From Pycnococcus provasolii (Eukaryota > Chlorophyta > Pseudoscourfieldiophyceae > Pseudoscourfieldiales > Pycnococcaceae), in contig OW568865.1 in assembly GCA_938743325.2 (NCBI GenBank), positions 434,001-498,000 of the forward strand: 64,000 nucleotides of DNA, in the 5' to 3' direction. A program made the translations under genes and the position numbers. Below, one piece after another: positions 17,083 through 26,803 of the stretch (within the stretch, counting starts at the first letter, position 1; every line of letters starts with the position of its first letter). The notes beneath the pieces are model-generated. The model was not told the DNA's origin and ran no database searches. It saw only the letters and a program-made list of their open reading frames with translations.

Positions 17083-18135
17083 TTAGTGAACTACTTTACA
17101 GAGAGGGCACGACACCTTCCTCGCCTCGCGCAGCTCGTGCTTGCTCTGCCACTCGTGGGAGACCCACTGCGCGATGCAACTTCTGTGGTAGGCGTGCTTG
17201 CAAGGTAACACCACCGCGCCCCGCCCGTCGTCGCCGTCACCATACCTGGTCGACGTCTCGGAGCTCGTTAGCTCGAGACAGACTGCGCATTGCTCGTCGT
17301 CCATGTCAGCGCGCATTGACGTCGACGCTTGCTCCACACTTGCGAGCACGTCCGCCTCAGGTGGAGGTGCCGTGCGAGCAGCACGCTCACGTTGGGCACG
17401 CTCAGCCTCTTCTGCGCGTGCCGTAAGTTGATCGAACATCCGTGCTCCCTCGCGGTCACGTTCGGCTCTGAGACGTCGTTCGGCCGCGGCACGTGCTGCA
17501 GCGAGTCGCGCGAACCTGCGCTCCTCGCTGCCTGCCTGCGTGTTGTTGCCAACCTCCGGGTGTGGCTTTCGCCGCCGCCTTCCCGTTGCTCCCGCACCAT
17601 CGTCAACGCCTCTCGCGACAGCAGCTTGCGCGAGCCCGAGGTGGTCCAGCGGCAGCGGCGACGACGACGATGACCTTGACGAAGACCTGCCCGCGCCGCC
17701 TCGTCTTCTATTCACTCGCGCAAGCTCGGCAGCAAGTGCGCTCGCCGTCGACGAGATGCGGTCATACATCGTGCTAAGCGTTCTCTGCTCCTGCAGCATT
17801 CTCATTAGCGCAAGCTCGCGTGTTCCCATGCTTTCTGACAGCCACTCCACGTCACCTGCCACTTCGCGCACTGCAGCTTGCTCTCTCGCGCCGAACGACT
17901 GCATAACGCCGTGCGTCTCTGAAGCCGGTGGGTTCTCCGCAGCTTGCACGTGCAAGCGGTCTAGGCGCTCTTGTAAGTCTGACAGAGGGGCCGCCGCCGC
18001 AGACGACGACGACGAAGAAGAAGGCCCTACCCCCCCTGACAACCTCTGCGCGTTCAGCAGCGCCTCAAGGCGGCCTATCGAGTTGCCGGCGGACGTTCGG
18101 CCGCTCGCACGCTGCCCTCCACCTCCAGGCGCCAT
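17083..18135 (-). CDS. RING-H2 finger protein, putative E3 ubiquitin ligase
   Basis: 350 aa from ATG at 18135. The C-terminal ~70 residues form a RING-H2 finger: CAVC, then VLPCKHAYHRSC, and finally CPLCKVVH at the extreme end, a C3H2C3 pattern. There is a longer than usual spacer before the first histidine pair and between the last two cysteine pairs. Such domains recruit an E2 enzyme for ubiquitin transfer. The N-terminal 270 residues are low complexity (Ser/Ala/Arg) with helical stretches, including VREVAGDVEWLSESMGTREL, and a charged Arg/Glu coiled coil (about 220-275). No membrane segment is seen. The substrate is unknown. It is convergent with the GT25 gene (74-bp gap) and lies in tandem with the upstream RAP gene. 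Confidence 0.82.
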   Translation of the reverse strand: MAPGGGGQRASGRTSAGNSIGRLEALLNAQRLSGGVGPSSSSSSSAAAAPLSDLQERLDRLHVQAAENPPASETHGVMQSFGAREQAAVREVAGDVEWLSESMGTRELALMRMLQEQRTLSTMYDRISSTASALAAELARVNRRRGGAGRSSSRSSSSSPLPLDHLGLAQAAVARGVDDGAGATGRRRRKPHPEVGNNTQAGSEERRFARLAAARAAAERRLRAERDREGARMFDQLTARAEEAERAQRERAARTAPPPEADVLASVEQASTSMRADMDDEQCAVCLELTSSETSTRYGDGDDGRGAVVLPCKHAYHRSCIAQWVSHEWQSKHELREARKVSCPLCKVVH

Positions 18136-18303
18136 GGCGAGGTAACGGAACGAAGGGCCTCCCCTCCGGAAAGAGACCTCCAGCCGACCTCAACTACGAC
18201 CTCGGGCGCGGTTCAACGGGGAATCCCCGTAGTTGGTGGTACGTACGGATACCGTTGGAATAACTTATTGCTTATTTACTATGGATACTACACAATACAA
18301 ACA

Positions 18304-21093
18304 TCACTTGGACGCGTCGTGCGCACGAGCATACGCACGACGCGCCGAGTCCAGCCCGCGGTAAACAAAGTCATAGATATTCTCCTCGTTCTTGCTCTCG
18401 ACCACAGCCTGCCAATCGGCGAAGTCGACAAGCCAGACGGCGTACTCCTTCGCGTGGTACAAGTCGAACAGACTATCGCGCAGCAGCGTTGAACCGGATG
18501 GGCGAGTCTCGTAATCGCGCTGTGTCGGGTGCTCCTCGTCGTCATTCACCTTGAGGTTTCCAGTTCGGACGAAGTTGCCACGCACGTCAAATTGGATCGC
18601 TACGGGCACATCAAGAAGAGACGATGGCGTGTACAGGATGTCGCACCTGAGCCCCATATCCGTGGGATTCGCAAGGCTGCCTTGCATCTCGCACGTGTCG
18701 CCATACATTTCCGCGTACTGAACAATCCAGTGTTGGATGCTATTTGCGTGGTACGTCCTTTCAACCGCCCTCTGCGCTCTCTGCGACCTCAATCCAAAAT
18801 TTGCGCCAAACAATTCCATTTGTAGGGACGGCAAGAGTTGTTTCACCAACTCATCTCCATAGAACAGCAAGGCTGTGTGAAGCTGGCCCATATTCGGCAG
18901 CCTGACATTTCGCATGCCTGTATTTTCTGTTTCCATCATGGGAAACAGCCTGTTCAGCGACGCGAACATCGGAATAAAAAGCTCATCATCCTTTGGCAGG
19001 CCGAGCGCGGCGTAAGACCAAAGTGTCAGAGCGTGACCCTTGATTGGGTCAACGGAGAATTTGCTTGACTTGCCACCTGGTTGCCCATCCGTCTCCAAAT
19101 CATGTCCGAACACGAAATTCGATGTGGGCAATGCGGAGCGATCCATCGCGAGTTCGTCATGCTCCTTGAAATGCTTTAGCAGCACTTCGCGTAGCTGAGC
19201 CAAAAATTCCGGCGATGGCTTGCGGCCTAGTCGTGCGTGCCCATGGAGCAGGTATATGGCAGTTTCTGGGGTCATCTCACGGCCAGCTTCCTTCGTGGCG
19301 CGAGACACCAGCGCGTATACATGCTCGAAAACCTCGTCGGAGGGCTCGAATTGAAGCATGGCACACGAGTGAATAACGCCCAACGCATGGACCAAAGGAC
19401 GAATAGGCTTAGCCCTCTTATTCAGGTGATGCGAGTCTTCCGCTAGCGGCAGGCGGCGCCATAGCTCCGTCAGCGGCGAAAGAAGAGCTGGCGAGACGTG
19501 CGCAAAACGCAGGTGCCTTAACTCTGTCATTATCTGCAGAGGCTCCTCGGCATGAAGAAAGTGGCGCTTGAAAGGCGAGACGACACGCGCGTTGTCAAAA
19601 TTAGGCTCATCGCCATGGGATGCACCCTCACGCGATGTTGCAGAGGCCTCAGGCGATGCATCGAGTTCGGCAAATGCTTTTTCAACAAGATCTGTTGCAA
19701 TCTGCTGAAACCGATAAAGCGTCCTCGACTGCTTCGTAACGGCGATCCGACGCAGCGCAATGAGGATCATTGCGAGGTGGTTTTGCGTCATCACCTCGGC
19801 TCTCTCGATCCATTGTGGAAGAGCGGTCCTGTTCGCGTGGTCGTCAAACTCATTTCCAGCTGGGCCAAGCAGCATCGCACAGATCAAGTCGAGGTCTCTT
19901 GGCGTGGGATGATAATGCAGGCTCCCAAATGCCATCAGCGCCAACACGTATGAGCTGAAGAACTGCCGCATCTCTCTCTTGTTCCTACTCTCAAAAGCTC
20001 TAGGATTTTTCAGACGATTGAAAGTCTCAGCAGCCTCTCTAACGGTAGTCAGGTTGGCCTCGCCGCCGATTTCTTCCAACTCCTTGTACGTCACATCAAG
20101 TTTTCGCGCTCGCTGCATCTTGCGCTCCGCGTTTTGGCACAGCGCCTTGGATATGGTGTCGAGCGTTGCACTTCGACAGCGCCCTGGGCTGTAGTCGGGT
20201 GACGGCCCCTTAGGGTTGTATACTCTGAAGTAACCATGTTTTTTCAGCTGCTGCCTATCTGTGTCGTTGCTCAGGTCTCGCTCGTCGTCCCAGTTATCCT
20301 CGTCGTCTCCAACGTACTTTCGGCCAAGAATTTGTAGCAAGTGCAAGACTTGGGTCACGTGCGCGTCGCTGAGGCGTGTCGCTGACGCGTGCGCGTCACC
20401 GCCGCCGTCGAGCGCCTGTTCATCGTCATCGCCGTCGCCGTCGATAAATGTGCGCTGAATGGCGGCGGCGAGATCCCTTCGGAATAAACGCCACTGTTTC
20501 ACTGGCAGGTCATCGAGTCCGTTTTTGGCGACGGCTCTCCTCCATCGGTTGCCGTGAAGCTTTCGACCAGCCGTGTCAGTCGCCACGGCGTGTTTGTACA
20601 TGCGCACGAAGGTTGACCTGATTGATTCTTCGCGTCCGTCATACGAATCCAGCACTCGCCTAAGGTCATGAGCGTGAAAGTTGGGGTCTTTCTCTCTTGC
20701 GGGAGTTGGTTGTGCCGTGTGCTTGTCGACGACGTGATCTGCTGCGTCCTTATCTTCCGTTTCCAGTGACGCGAACGACCGCGCGAATGTGAATGTGGCC
20801 GAATGTGGCAAATGGCGGTGAACCTTTGTGCTGCTAGGTGCGGCAAGCAAGCCACAACCTCGTGAGTTCGAATTCGTCGAATCAATTTGAGTGAACCCTT
20901 CTTGATGAGACAAGAAGTTTTTCTTCTCCGAGCAGTAACTACTCATCGAGCATCTGCAAGTAGCAGCCACATTGTGATCTCTTTGAACTCGCCAAAGACT
21001 TCCCAAAGAAACTCCCTCAAAGAAACAAGAGCCAATGGAACTATTAGAACTTTGTAGCCTGGAGACACGGAGCATGCTCTGACGTGTGATCAT
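18304..21093 (-). CDS. RAP-domain protein, probable organelle RNA-binding factor
   Basis: 929 aa from ATG at 21093; the longer frame begins at TTG and enters AT-rich promoter DNA. The N-terminus (MITRQSMLRVSRLQSSNSS) is basic and Ser-rich with no acidic residues, like a mitochondrial or plastid transit peptide. The middle is alpha-helical with FAST/OPR-like blocks (LMAFGSLHYHPTPRDLDLICAMLL, given here only in part). The last ~100 residues match a RAP domain: VAIQFDVRGNFVRTG, LLRDSLFDL and YAVWLVDFADWQAV. RAP proteins are abundant in green algae and apicomplexans and act in organelle RNA processing, splicing or stability. The specific RNA target cannot be told. It shares a 314-bp divergent gap with RIT1, which carries three AACCCCGAA elements. 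Confidence 0.78.
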   Translation of the reverse strand: MITRQSMLRVSRLQSSNSSIGSCFFEGVSLGSLWRVQRDHNVAATCRCSMSSYCSEKKNFLSHQEGFTQIDSTNSNSRGCGLLAAPSSTKVHRHLPHSATFTFARSFASLETEDKDAADHVVDKHTAQPTPAREKDPNFHAHDLRRVLDSYDGREESIRSTFVRMYKHAVATDTAGRKLHGNRWRRAVAKNGLDDLPVKQWRLFRRDLAAAIQRTFIDGDGDDDEQALDGGGDAHASATRLSDAHVTQVLHLLQILGRKYVGDDEDNWDDERDLSNDTDRQQLKKHGYFRVYNPKGPSPDYSPGRCRSATLDTISKALCQNAERKMQRARKLDVTYKELEEIGGEANLTTVREAAETFNRLKNPRAFESRNKREMRQFFSSYVLALMAFGSLHYHPTPRDLDLICAMLLGPAGNEFDDHANRTALPQWIERAEVMTQNHLAMILIALRRIAVTKQSRTLYRFQQIATDLVEKAFAELDASPEASATSREGASHGDEPNFDNARVVSPFKRHFLHAEEPLQIMTELRHLRFAHVSPALLSPLTELWRRLPLAEDSHHLNKRAKPIRPLVHALGVIHSCAMLQFEPSDEVFEHVYALVSRATKEAGREMTPETAIYLLHGHARLGRKPSPEFLAQLREVLLKHFKEHDELAMDRSALPTSNFVFGHDLETDGQPGGKSSKFSVDPIKGHALTLWSYAALGLPKDDELFIPMFASLNRLFPMMETENTGMRNVRLPNMGQLHTALLFYGDELVKQLLPSLQMELFGANFGLRSQRAQRAVERTYHANSIQHWIVQYAEMYGDTCEMQGSLANPTDMGLRCDILYTPSSLLDVPVAIQFDVRGNFVRTGNLKVNDDEEHPTQRDYETRPSGSTLLRDSLFDLYHAKEYAVWLVDFADWQAVVESKNEENIYDFVYRGLDSARRAYARAHDASK

Positions 21094-21196
21094 ATGGCGG
21101 GTATGGCGGATGGCGGAGGCGGCGCACAGGAGGAAAACAGGAGAAGAAAAGGAAAAAAGGAAAAAATTATAGTCTATCAAAAAAGGCTGAGAAACC

Positions 21197-21236
21197 AAAC
21201 CCCGAAACCAAACCCCGAACTATTCCAAACCCCGAA
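21197..21236 (+). promoter_or_regulatory. Three AAACCCCGAA elements between RAP and RIT1 genes
   Basis: AAACCCCGAA occurs at about 21197, 21210 and 21227, spaced 13 and 17 bp, some 100-140 bp upstream of the RAP ATG and 170-210 bp upstream of the RIT1 ATG. The same core occurs in other divergent gaps of this window. A regulatory role is inferred. Confidence 0.5.
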
Positions 21237-21407
21237 CTATTTGGTATATCATCTTTATGAAATCTTTCTACGTTCGCAGTCGCGTTTCAGCCTGCCATGG
21301 CCATGTCGGCTTTTATGTCGGCTTTTCTGGCGTTGTGGGGTAAAAGGGTGAATTCGTGTCGTCTTGTGTGTTTCTTGTGGTGACTACGATAGTCCAATCC
21401 CATTGTC

Positions 21408-23159
21408 ATGTGCGACACCGTCAACTTGGCGTCCTTCCATGCTCCCGTCCAGGCTCTGTCGAAGACCATCAAACGCAGGGACGAAAAGAAACAGCTGAGG
21501 GATTCCCTGCTCAGCATCGCAGAGGACGCCAAGTTCGTGCTCAGCATCAAACAGCTCTATCCAGCGTTACCATTATTGGCCAACTTGAGGTGCGGACTCT
21601 GGTACACCGCTGCACAGCACAACCACACCTGCTACTTCAAGTCAACAGACGGACACGGCCCCTCGCACCACGACTTCAGCATCAGACGACTCAACGCGCA
21701 CGTCGCTCGTCTGTGCGCCACAAAAGGAGGCGCGCTCATTGTCGATGCGACCAGAAGAGGAAAACGATTTCCAGACGCACTCGCGAAAACCGTACCCATC
21801 TGGGCGTGCGTCTGGAACAGAGCGATCGCAAACACCAGATGTCAACGTAAGGGCGACTTAAATGAGACGACTGACTCGTCGTGGGACACCACGCTGCACC
21901 TGCCACGGCACGTCTCGAAGAACGAACGGGAGAACATTGAGAAGCGCCTCGACGAGTGGGCGGCGAGGCTCGTCGAGTGCGCGCCAGAGCACGTATCGGA
22001 GATGGAACGCTTGCTGAAGAAGCCAATGAGACCGCTGTGGGTCTGCCAGACGTCGTACATATTCACGAACGAGGTACCTGATCCTGACACGCTCACGTTC
22101 GCACCCATCGTACTCGTCTCTGCCTCGATGCCGATACCTCTTAGCACGAGCGCGAGCAGTGATGCGTCCATCGTGCCTATGCGACGTGCCGCGGGGTACG
22201 TGTACGTGCCTGGAGCCGGCGACGACGAGGAGCTGTGGTGCCCTCGCGGCTTCGAGGCTGGCGACCTGACGACATTCTTTCGTGCCGTGGTAACTGGCAG
22301 GAACGGCTCATGCGACGACGACGACGACGACGACGACATGGAGGAGGAGGAGGAGGAGGAGGAGGAGGAGGAGGAGGAGGACAACAACAACAACAACAAC
22401 AGCATGTACATCACATCTGGCGGACTTGCGAATTTGTCGGCGGAAGTTGCCGAAAAGGTTCGCGATCGCACGACATTCGAGCGCATGATGCATGCGTACA
22501 TTGCTCGCAAGCATGCGCGTGGTCATCATTTGGGAAATGGTGTTGCCTCCTCGAAGCTTCCACCACGCCTGCGCATGCTGATAGATCCACCAGACATTGC
22601 ACTTCTCTTGGGAGTGCGTCTTGGTCATGGCTTCGACGCAGTCGAGGCGGTATCGAATGCCACGACGACGATGTCTGTTGCTAGTGGAGGAGCCGTCGGC
22701 AGCACTGTGGTATTTCTCCTGCAGCAGGAGGAGGATGTGAAGAGAGTTGTGGAGGCTTCGGCTTCGGCTTCGGCTGGCGCATCCGTGCACATTCGCATCG
22801 CGCATGCGCCATGGCACAAGCGCCGTGGGCGACAGCCTCTTTGCACGGCTTTCGGAGACGTGCACGCTTGGTACCGCGACTGCCGTCGTCGTGGGGGCAT
22901 CTTCGCTGTTGCATGCGACCGTCCAAGGTGCGAGCACGCCGTGGCTGCTCTGTTAAGTTTGATTCTCGTACACGGCAAAGAGTCGCGGGATACGGATCTG
23001 CAAAGGGCGTCGGTGTCGACTGTCCTTGCACACGTGAGCCGTGCGTTGGATGGCGCGGGCGACGACGACGAGTCGTCTTCTTGCGCGTCGCGTCCGCCGA
23101 GCTCGGCTGTGCTCAAGAGCGCGTTCGAGAGCGCTCGGAGAAATGTTTTTGTAAAGTAG
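21408..23159 (+). CDS. RIT1: Initiator tRNA(Met) 2'-O-ribosyl phosphate transferase
   Basis: Transfers ribosyl-5-phosphate from PRPP to the 2'-OH of A64 in initiator tRNA, so that it is kept out of elongation; known from fungi and plants. 583 aa from ATG at 21408. Family blocks are clear: LRCGLWY, YFKSTDGH at about 76-83, FSIRRLNAHV, then IVDATRRGKRFPDALAKTVPIW at about 111-131 (shown in part). The C-terminal half has the DUSP-like domain, with VHIRIAHAPWHKRRG, then GIFAVACDR and EHAVAALLSLIL. Between the two lies an acidic insert (about 303-325), Asp then Glu runs followed by an Asn run, coded by trinucleotide repeats at 22315-22400. It converges on the MYND gene (92-bp gap), and TGTAA lies about 15 bp after the stop. 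Confidence 0.92.
   Translation: MCDTVNLASFHAPVQALSKTIKRRDEKKQLRDSLLSIAEDAKFVLSIKQLYPALPLLANLRCGLWYTAAQHNHTCYFKSTDGHGPSHHDFSIRRLNAHVARLCATKGGALIVDATRRGKRFPDALAKTVPIWACVWNRAIANTRCQRKGDLNETTDSSWDTTLHLPRHVSKNERENIEKRLDEWAARLVECAPEHVSEMERLLKKPMRPLWVCQTSYIFTNEVPDPDTLTFAPIVLVSASMPIPLSTSASSDASIVPMRRAAGYVYVPGAGDDEELWCPRGFEAGDLTTFFRAVVTGRNGSCDDDDDDDDMEEEEEEEEEEEEEDNNNNNNSMYITSGGLANLSAEVAEKVRDRTTFERMMHAYIARKHARGHHLGNGVASSKLPPRLRMLIDPPDIALLLGVRLGHGFDAVEAVSNATTTMSVASGGAVGSTVVFLLQQEEDVKRVVEASASASAGASVHIRIAHAPWHKRRGRQPLCTAFGDVHAWYRDCRRRGGIFAVACDRPRCEHAVAALLSLILVHGKESRDTDLQRASVSTVLAHVSRALDGAGDDDESSSCASRPPSSAVLKSAFESARRNVFVK
22315..22400 (+). repeat. In-frame GAC/GAG/AAC trinucleotide tract in RIT1
   Basis: Consecutive GAC, then GAG, then AAC codon runs encode Asp, Glu and Asn stretches in the linker of RIT1. 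This is a coding microsatellite. Confidence 0.85.
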
Positions 23160-23251
23160 TATGTGACATATGTATGTAACAATCCAAAAAGAAATTATTT
23201 GCTTGTCCATCTCGCTCTCGCCAGTCGCCAATCTGCATGATTGATCACCTA

Positions 23252-25645
23252 CTACACCTCTTTTTCTCCGTGGACTTGCGCCCCCACAAACTCCTGACAA
23301 ATGCGCCGCTCCTGTGCAGTCGGTGGGTTCACCCTGCCCTCGAATTCGAGACACATGCCACCTCGCCGATACTTCGCTAGCTTCCAAGTGCCCGCCTCGA
23401 ACGGAACTTTAGCAAGCTCTTCGGGATACGACAAGCGGAATGTCCCAGCCTCGATTTCCGCCATGCGCGATCCCTGCACAATGCGCGTGGCAATGTCCAA
23501 GCCCAACGACGACGCGTCGCGAAGAAGGCTAGTGACGAAAGAAGCGTCGTACTGGAGCTCGCCGTCGTCTAACGTCGATGGCAGCGTTTGGTCGATGCGG
23601 TACATGATGACATCCATAGCAGACCATACGCTTTCTCGCACACCAGCAGGTGGTGTGGGTGGGACCTGGATCCGATTGATCTCAACCTCGACAGTTGGCA
23701 TGCCAAGGAGCGCGCATGCGTACACGAGCATCGCACGAGGCGCAGAATCACCTTCCGAGAGATGAGCCGGGAAGATGCATGGTGAGCTGCCTAGCGTGTA
23801 GTTGCGAGCGGCGATGGGCAGATAGGTAGATCCGAGGTAGCAACAGGTCGCTATAGCCATGTCTTCGCCCTTCGATCCCCACGATGGCGATATCCCAGCC
23901 ATCTGCGCACACGTTTGCTTGACGATCTCGATCTGGCTGTCGGTCACGGTGGGATCGAGCGCTTTCTTGGCGATGAATAAGCCTGCAGATTGAGCGAGTG
24001 GTTCGTTGGTGATGTCGGGTCTTTGTTGCAATGTCATGCGAGGATCGCTGCCACTGACTGAGCGCGAGGTGCGCCACATCCAGTAAATGCCGGCTTGATA
24101 GTCGAGAGAGAGAACACGGCGGTTCTCCTCAAATGCGCCGCGTGCTCGTAGATGATCACGGCACTCAGCCGTGCTCTTGTCTGCCATCTGATGGATGTGC
24201 ATACAGTATCCACCTATCGCGGTCATTGCAGGCCCGGAACCGTGCGAAGCCGCGACGTTGTACCAGTAAAGCGCTTCACCGATGTCGCATGAATTCGGTG
24301 GCAAGAGCGTCTCGAGGAAACCGGAGAAACGCGGCCCGGCGCGTTTGGTCACGCCACCACCTGACCATTCGCCGTACTCGATGTGGGAACCAAGAGCGTA
24401 CGCCACGTCGCCGCCCGACCGGTTACTAGAGTCGCCGGACGTGGGCAAGGCGTGCAAGAGAAGAATGATGCCGTCGTTGGTGAGATGATCCGTCATCTCG
24501 TGCACCTTGCCTCGCACGCGCGCAGTCGCGTCGGGAATATTTCCTCCGATGTCTGCCGTGAAGAATGTTGCCGTGAGGTACATCACACGACGCACGAGAT
24601 CTTCGCGCGACAATGCACGCAAGTCCTTGATCGTGAATCGTTGGGTCGGCAGTGGCTCCGGGATGAGAATGAAGCTTGCCATCACTCGCCATTCCAGATT
24701 CTGCAAGGGGAGGGATGAACACACGAGCATTTGGTCATCACGCTCATGAACGCTCGCCGTACAGGGTACCAAGAGGTAAGCCGGCATGCGAATGTCGTAC
24801 AATCCTGAATGCGGCGTGCCGTGTGGTATCAGCACCTCCACGCGCACGAGCTGGGTCAGCGAGTGGTCATCTTGTGCTTGGCCGAGCATTGACGCGACAG
24901 AGGTTGCGTACTCCGGCGGAGGAGGCAGCTCGTAAAGATTAGTGCCTGCGGCTTGAATCGCCTCGTCGTGCGCACGGCGTACCGTCTTGTGTTGAGGAAG
25001 GTTCAAGGCGACCTGCTTGTTCTTGTACGCCACGGTACTCTTCGTCCAAAACGGAAAGCCATGCCGCGTAAGCTTGCGTAAAGCCGACTCTGGACAATGT
25101 TCCAACAAGGCGCCGGGCTTCATCTCGGCGTTAGGATCCTCCGGATGGCGGCGCGCGAGACATCCGTTCAAGAACAGGAAGTCCTCGTGTATGATGCCGG
25201 AGACGATGAACGTGTCAGCCATGAAGTCACGTTCGCGCGTGTTGAGCTTGCAATCGTTCGCGTGGTCATCGGCATCGCCGTCTCGACACGATTCCGAGCA
25301 ATAGTAGCAACAGCAAAGGTTGCAATGCACAGCCCCGACGTCACCATCACCGTCGTCGAGTTTTTTGTGGCACGAGGGATGCGCGCAAATGCGGTGCAGG
25401 TTCTTCCGACGCACGTTTAGGATCGTCGTTGGCTGCTTGTTTCCGAGCACGCGCACGGTAACGCGCTTTTCGTTCGGGTCGTCGACATTTGCGTTGAACG
25501 CCAAGGACGCCTTAACTTCGTCGCGCGAGATGTTCTTTTTGTTGATTTCGACCACCGCGATCGCGCCGTTGTGCTGTGGTGCGGCGACCAAGCCTTCGAT
25601 GGTGACGACGGTTCCCACGTGCACCGAACAACAACTCGCCATCAT
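23252..25645 (-). CDS. MYND-type zinc finger protein with Sel1/TPR-like region
   Basis: 797 aa from ATG at 25645 (the frame opens at a GTG 36 bases earlier). After a ~75-residue N-terminal region, a MYND-like Cys/His cluster lies at about 87-132: CAHPSCHKK, HCNLCCCYYCSESC and HANDC. MYND fingers bind proline-rich peptides in protein partners. The middle holds a Sel1-like stretch (DIGEALYWYNVAASHGSGPA) suggesting helical solenoid repeats, and most of the remaining protein is unrecognised. No catalytic SET motif is seen, so it is not an SMYD methyltransferase as far as I can tell. MYND proteins of this size are greatly expanded in unicellular algae. It is convergent with RIT1. Confidence 0.72.
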   Translation of the reverse strand: MMASCCSVHVGTVVTIEGLVAAPQHNGAIAVVEINKKNISRDEVKASLAFNANVDDPNEKRVTVRVLGNKQPTTILNVRRKNLHRICAHPSCHKKLDDGDGDVGAVHCNLCCCYYCSESCRDGDADDHANDCKLNTRERDFMADTFIVSGIIHEDFLFLNGCLARRHPEDPNAEMKPGALLEHCPESALRKLTRHGFPFWTKSTVAYKNKQVALNLPQHKTVRRAHDEAIQAAGTNLYELPPPPEYATSVASMLGQAQDDHSLTQLVRVEVLIPHGTPHSGLYDIRMPAYLLVPCTASVHERDDQMLVCSSLPLQNLEWRVMASFILIPEPLPTQRFTIKDLRALSREDLVRRVMYLTATFFTADIGGNIPDATARVRGKVHEMTDHLTNDGIILLLHALPTSGDSSNRSGGDVAYALGSHIEYGEWSGGGVTKRAGPRFSGFLETLLPPNSCDIGEALYWYNVAASHGSGPAMTAIGGYCMHIHQMADKSTAECRDHLRARGAFEENRRVLSLDYQAGIYWMWRTSRSVSGSDPRMTLQQRPDITNEPLAQSAGLFIAKKALDPTVTDSQIEIVKQTCAQMAGISPSWGSKGEDMAIATCCYLGSTYLPIAARNYTLGSSPCIFPAHLSEGDSAPRAMLVYACALLGMPTVEVEINRIQVPPTPPAGVRESVWSAMDVIMYRIDQTLPSTLDDGELQYDASFVTSLLRDASSLGLDIATRIVQGSRMAEIEAGTFRLSYPEELAKVPFEAGTWKLAKYRRGGMCLEFEGRVNPPTAQERRICQEFVGAQVHGEKEV

Positions 25646-25772
25646 CACCGGACTGTCGTCTCCACCTGACTGGTCACTCACTCAAGTAAATACTAAATAG
25701 GCGCCCGTATGTAAAATGATTGCTCAAGCGACGACAAGAAGTCTTCTTTCAAGAATGATTGACGAAGAAGAA

Positions 25773-25800
25773 GTCTTCAAGTCAAGTCAAGTCAAGTCAA
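25773..25800. repeat. (TCAAG)n pentanucleotide tandem
   Basis: Five to six consecutive AGTCA/TCAAG units in the promoter-side spacer of the MYND gene. It is a simple repeat. Confidence 0.75.
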
Positions 25801-26135
25801 TGAATGAGAAAAGAATAGAATAGAATGACAAAAAATGACTGTGTATGTGACACAAAGCCTGCTTTGCATAGTCTAGTGTGCGTGGGACCAACTAGCCTGC
25901 TTTGCTTTTTCACTTACTTACAAGTGCCGTTTTCGGGGAGGGGAGGGGTCGCACCACCTGGACCTCCCGTGCATTCCCCCCAGGGGTCGCAGTGTCGCAC
26001 GGGTCCCTCGGATCCCATCCTACGATAAAGTTTAGTTTGGTAGGAAGTACCTCGCAACAGAGGTTCCCAACCCCGGATGATTTTAGTCTAGAGTCAGCGC
26101 ATCCTCAACTGTGTCACTCAACCCCTAACCAATGT

Positions 26136-26160
26136 TTAACCCTAACCCTAACCCTAACCC
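26136..26160 (-). repeat. CCCTAA telomere-like array
   Basis: Four CCCTAA units (C-strand on plus) lie in the divergent gap, about 490 bp upstream of the MYND ATG and about 645 bp upstream of the secreted-protein ATG. Confidence 0.85.
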
Positions 26161-26803
26161 CGCCCCGCCCTCGAGCAGTCCGCGGGTATCGTAGTCCGCG
26201 TCTGTCTTTTTCCCCTTTCCCCCCCTCCCGCCTTTCCCCCTCCCCCACAATTATATTATAGGTCTGTTCCGTTGTGTCCCGTTGGAATTCCGGTTCGTGT
26301 CCCTCCCATGTGCATGCATGTCCATCTGCATGTCCGCTCCTCCCTCCTTCCAGTGGCCTTGGGTCCCCTTCCACTCGCCTTCCCTTCAGCTTTAAAGAAA
26401 GACCTCGTACTCGTCGCCCCTTTAGGCAGGTTCATGGTGGTGCCTCTACTCGCTCTAGCTCATAATCTCTGCTATCATACATGTATAGGCTCGCTTGAGC
26501 GACTCTTTTTGTCGTGGTTCTCGATTCAATAGTCTATGAGAAGGCGGTAGTACCTTCTTTGGTGTGTTGACGCTCTCTCCCTTTTGGTCCTGTATCTCCT
26601 CCTGTCCTCATCCAAATTACCCGTCCTCTGCATACTTCTCGACGTCACCATCATCGGCGTCGCATACCGCGTGACCACAACTGCATTCGCAAGACTCGTC
26701 GGAGCGAGAACAAGAAGAACGACGAAGACGCACACGCAACAGGCGGACTACATTCTCACGTACGCGCGCAAAAGAGGAAGCTCCGTCTCGTCCACCTTGA
26801 TCG

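Larger units (their letters stand above)
25646..26803. other. Divergent intergenic region, MYND / secreted protein
   Basis: No gene was found. It contains a short (TCAAG)n tandem at 25773-25800, a CCCTAA array at 26136-26160 and a pyrimidine-rich tract at 26205-26250. A short open frame at 26584-26871 overlaps the next gene's start out of frame and looks like chance. Confidence 0.6.
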
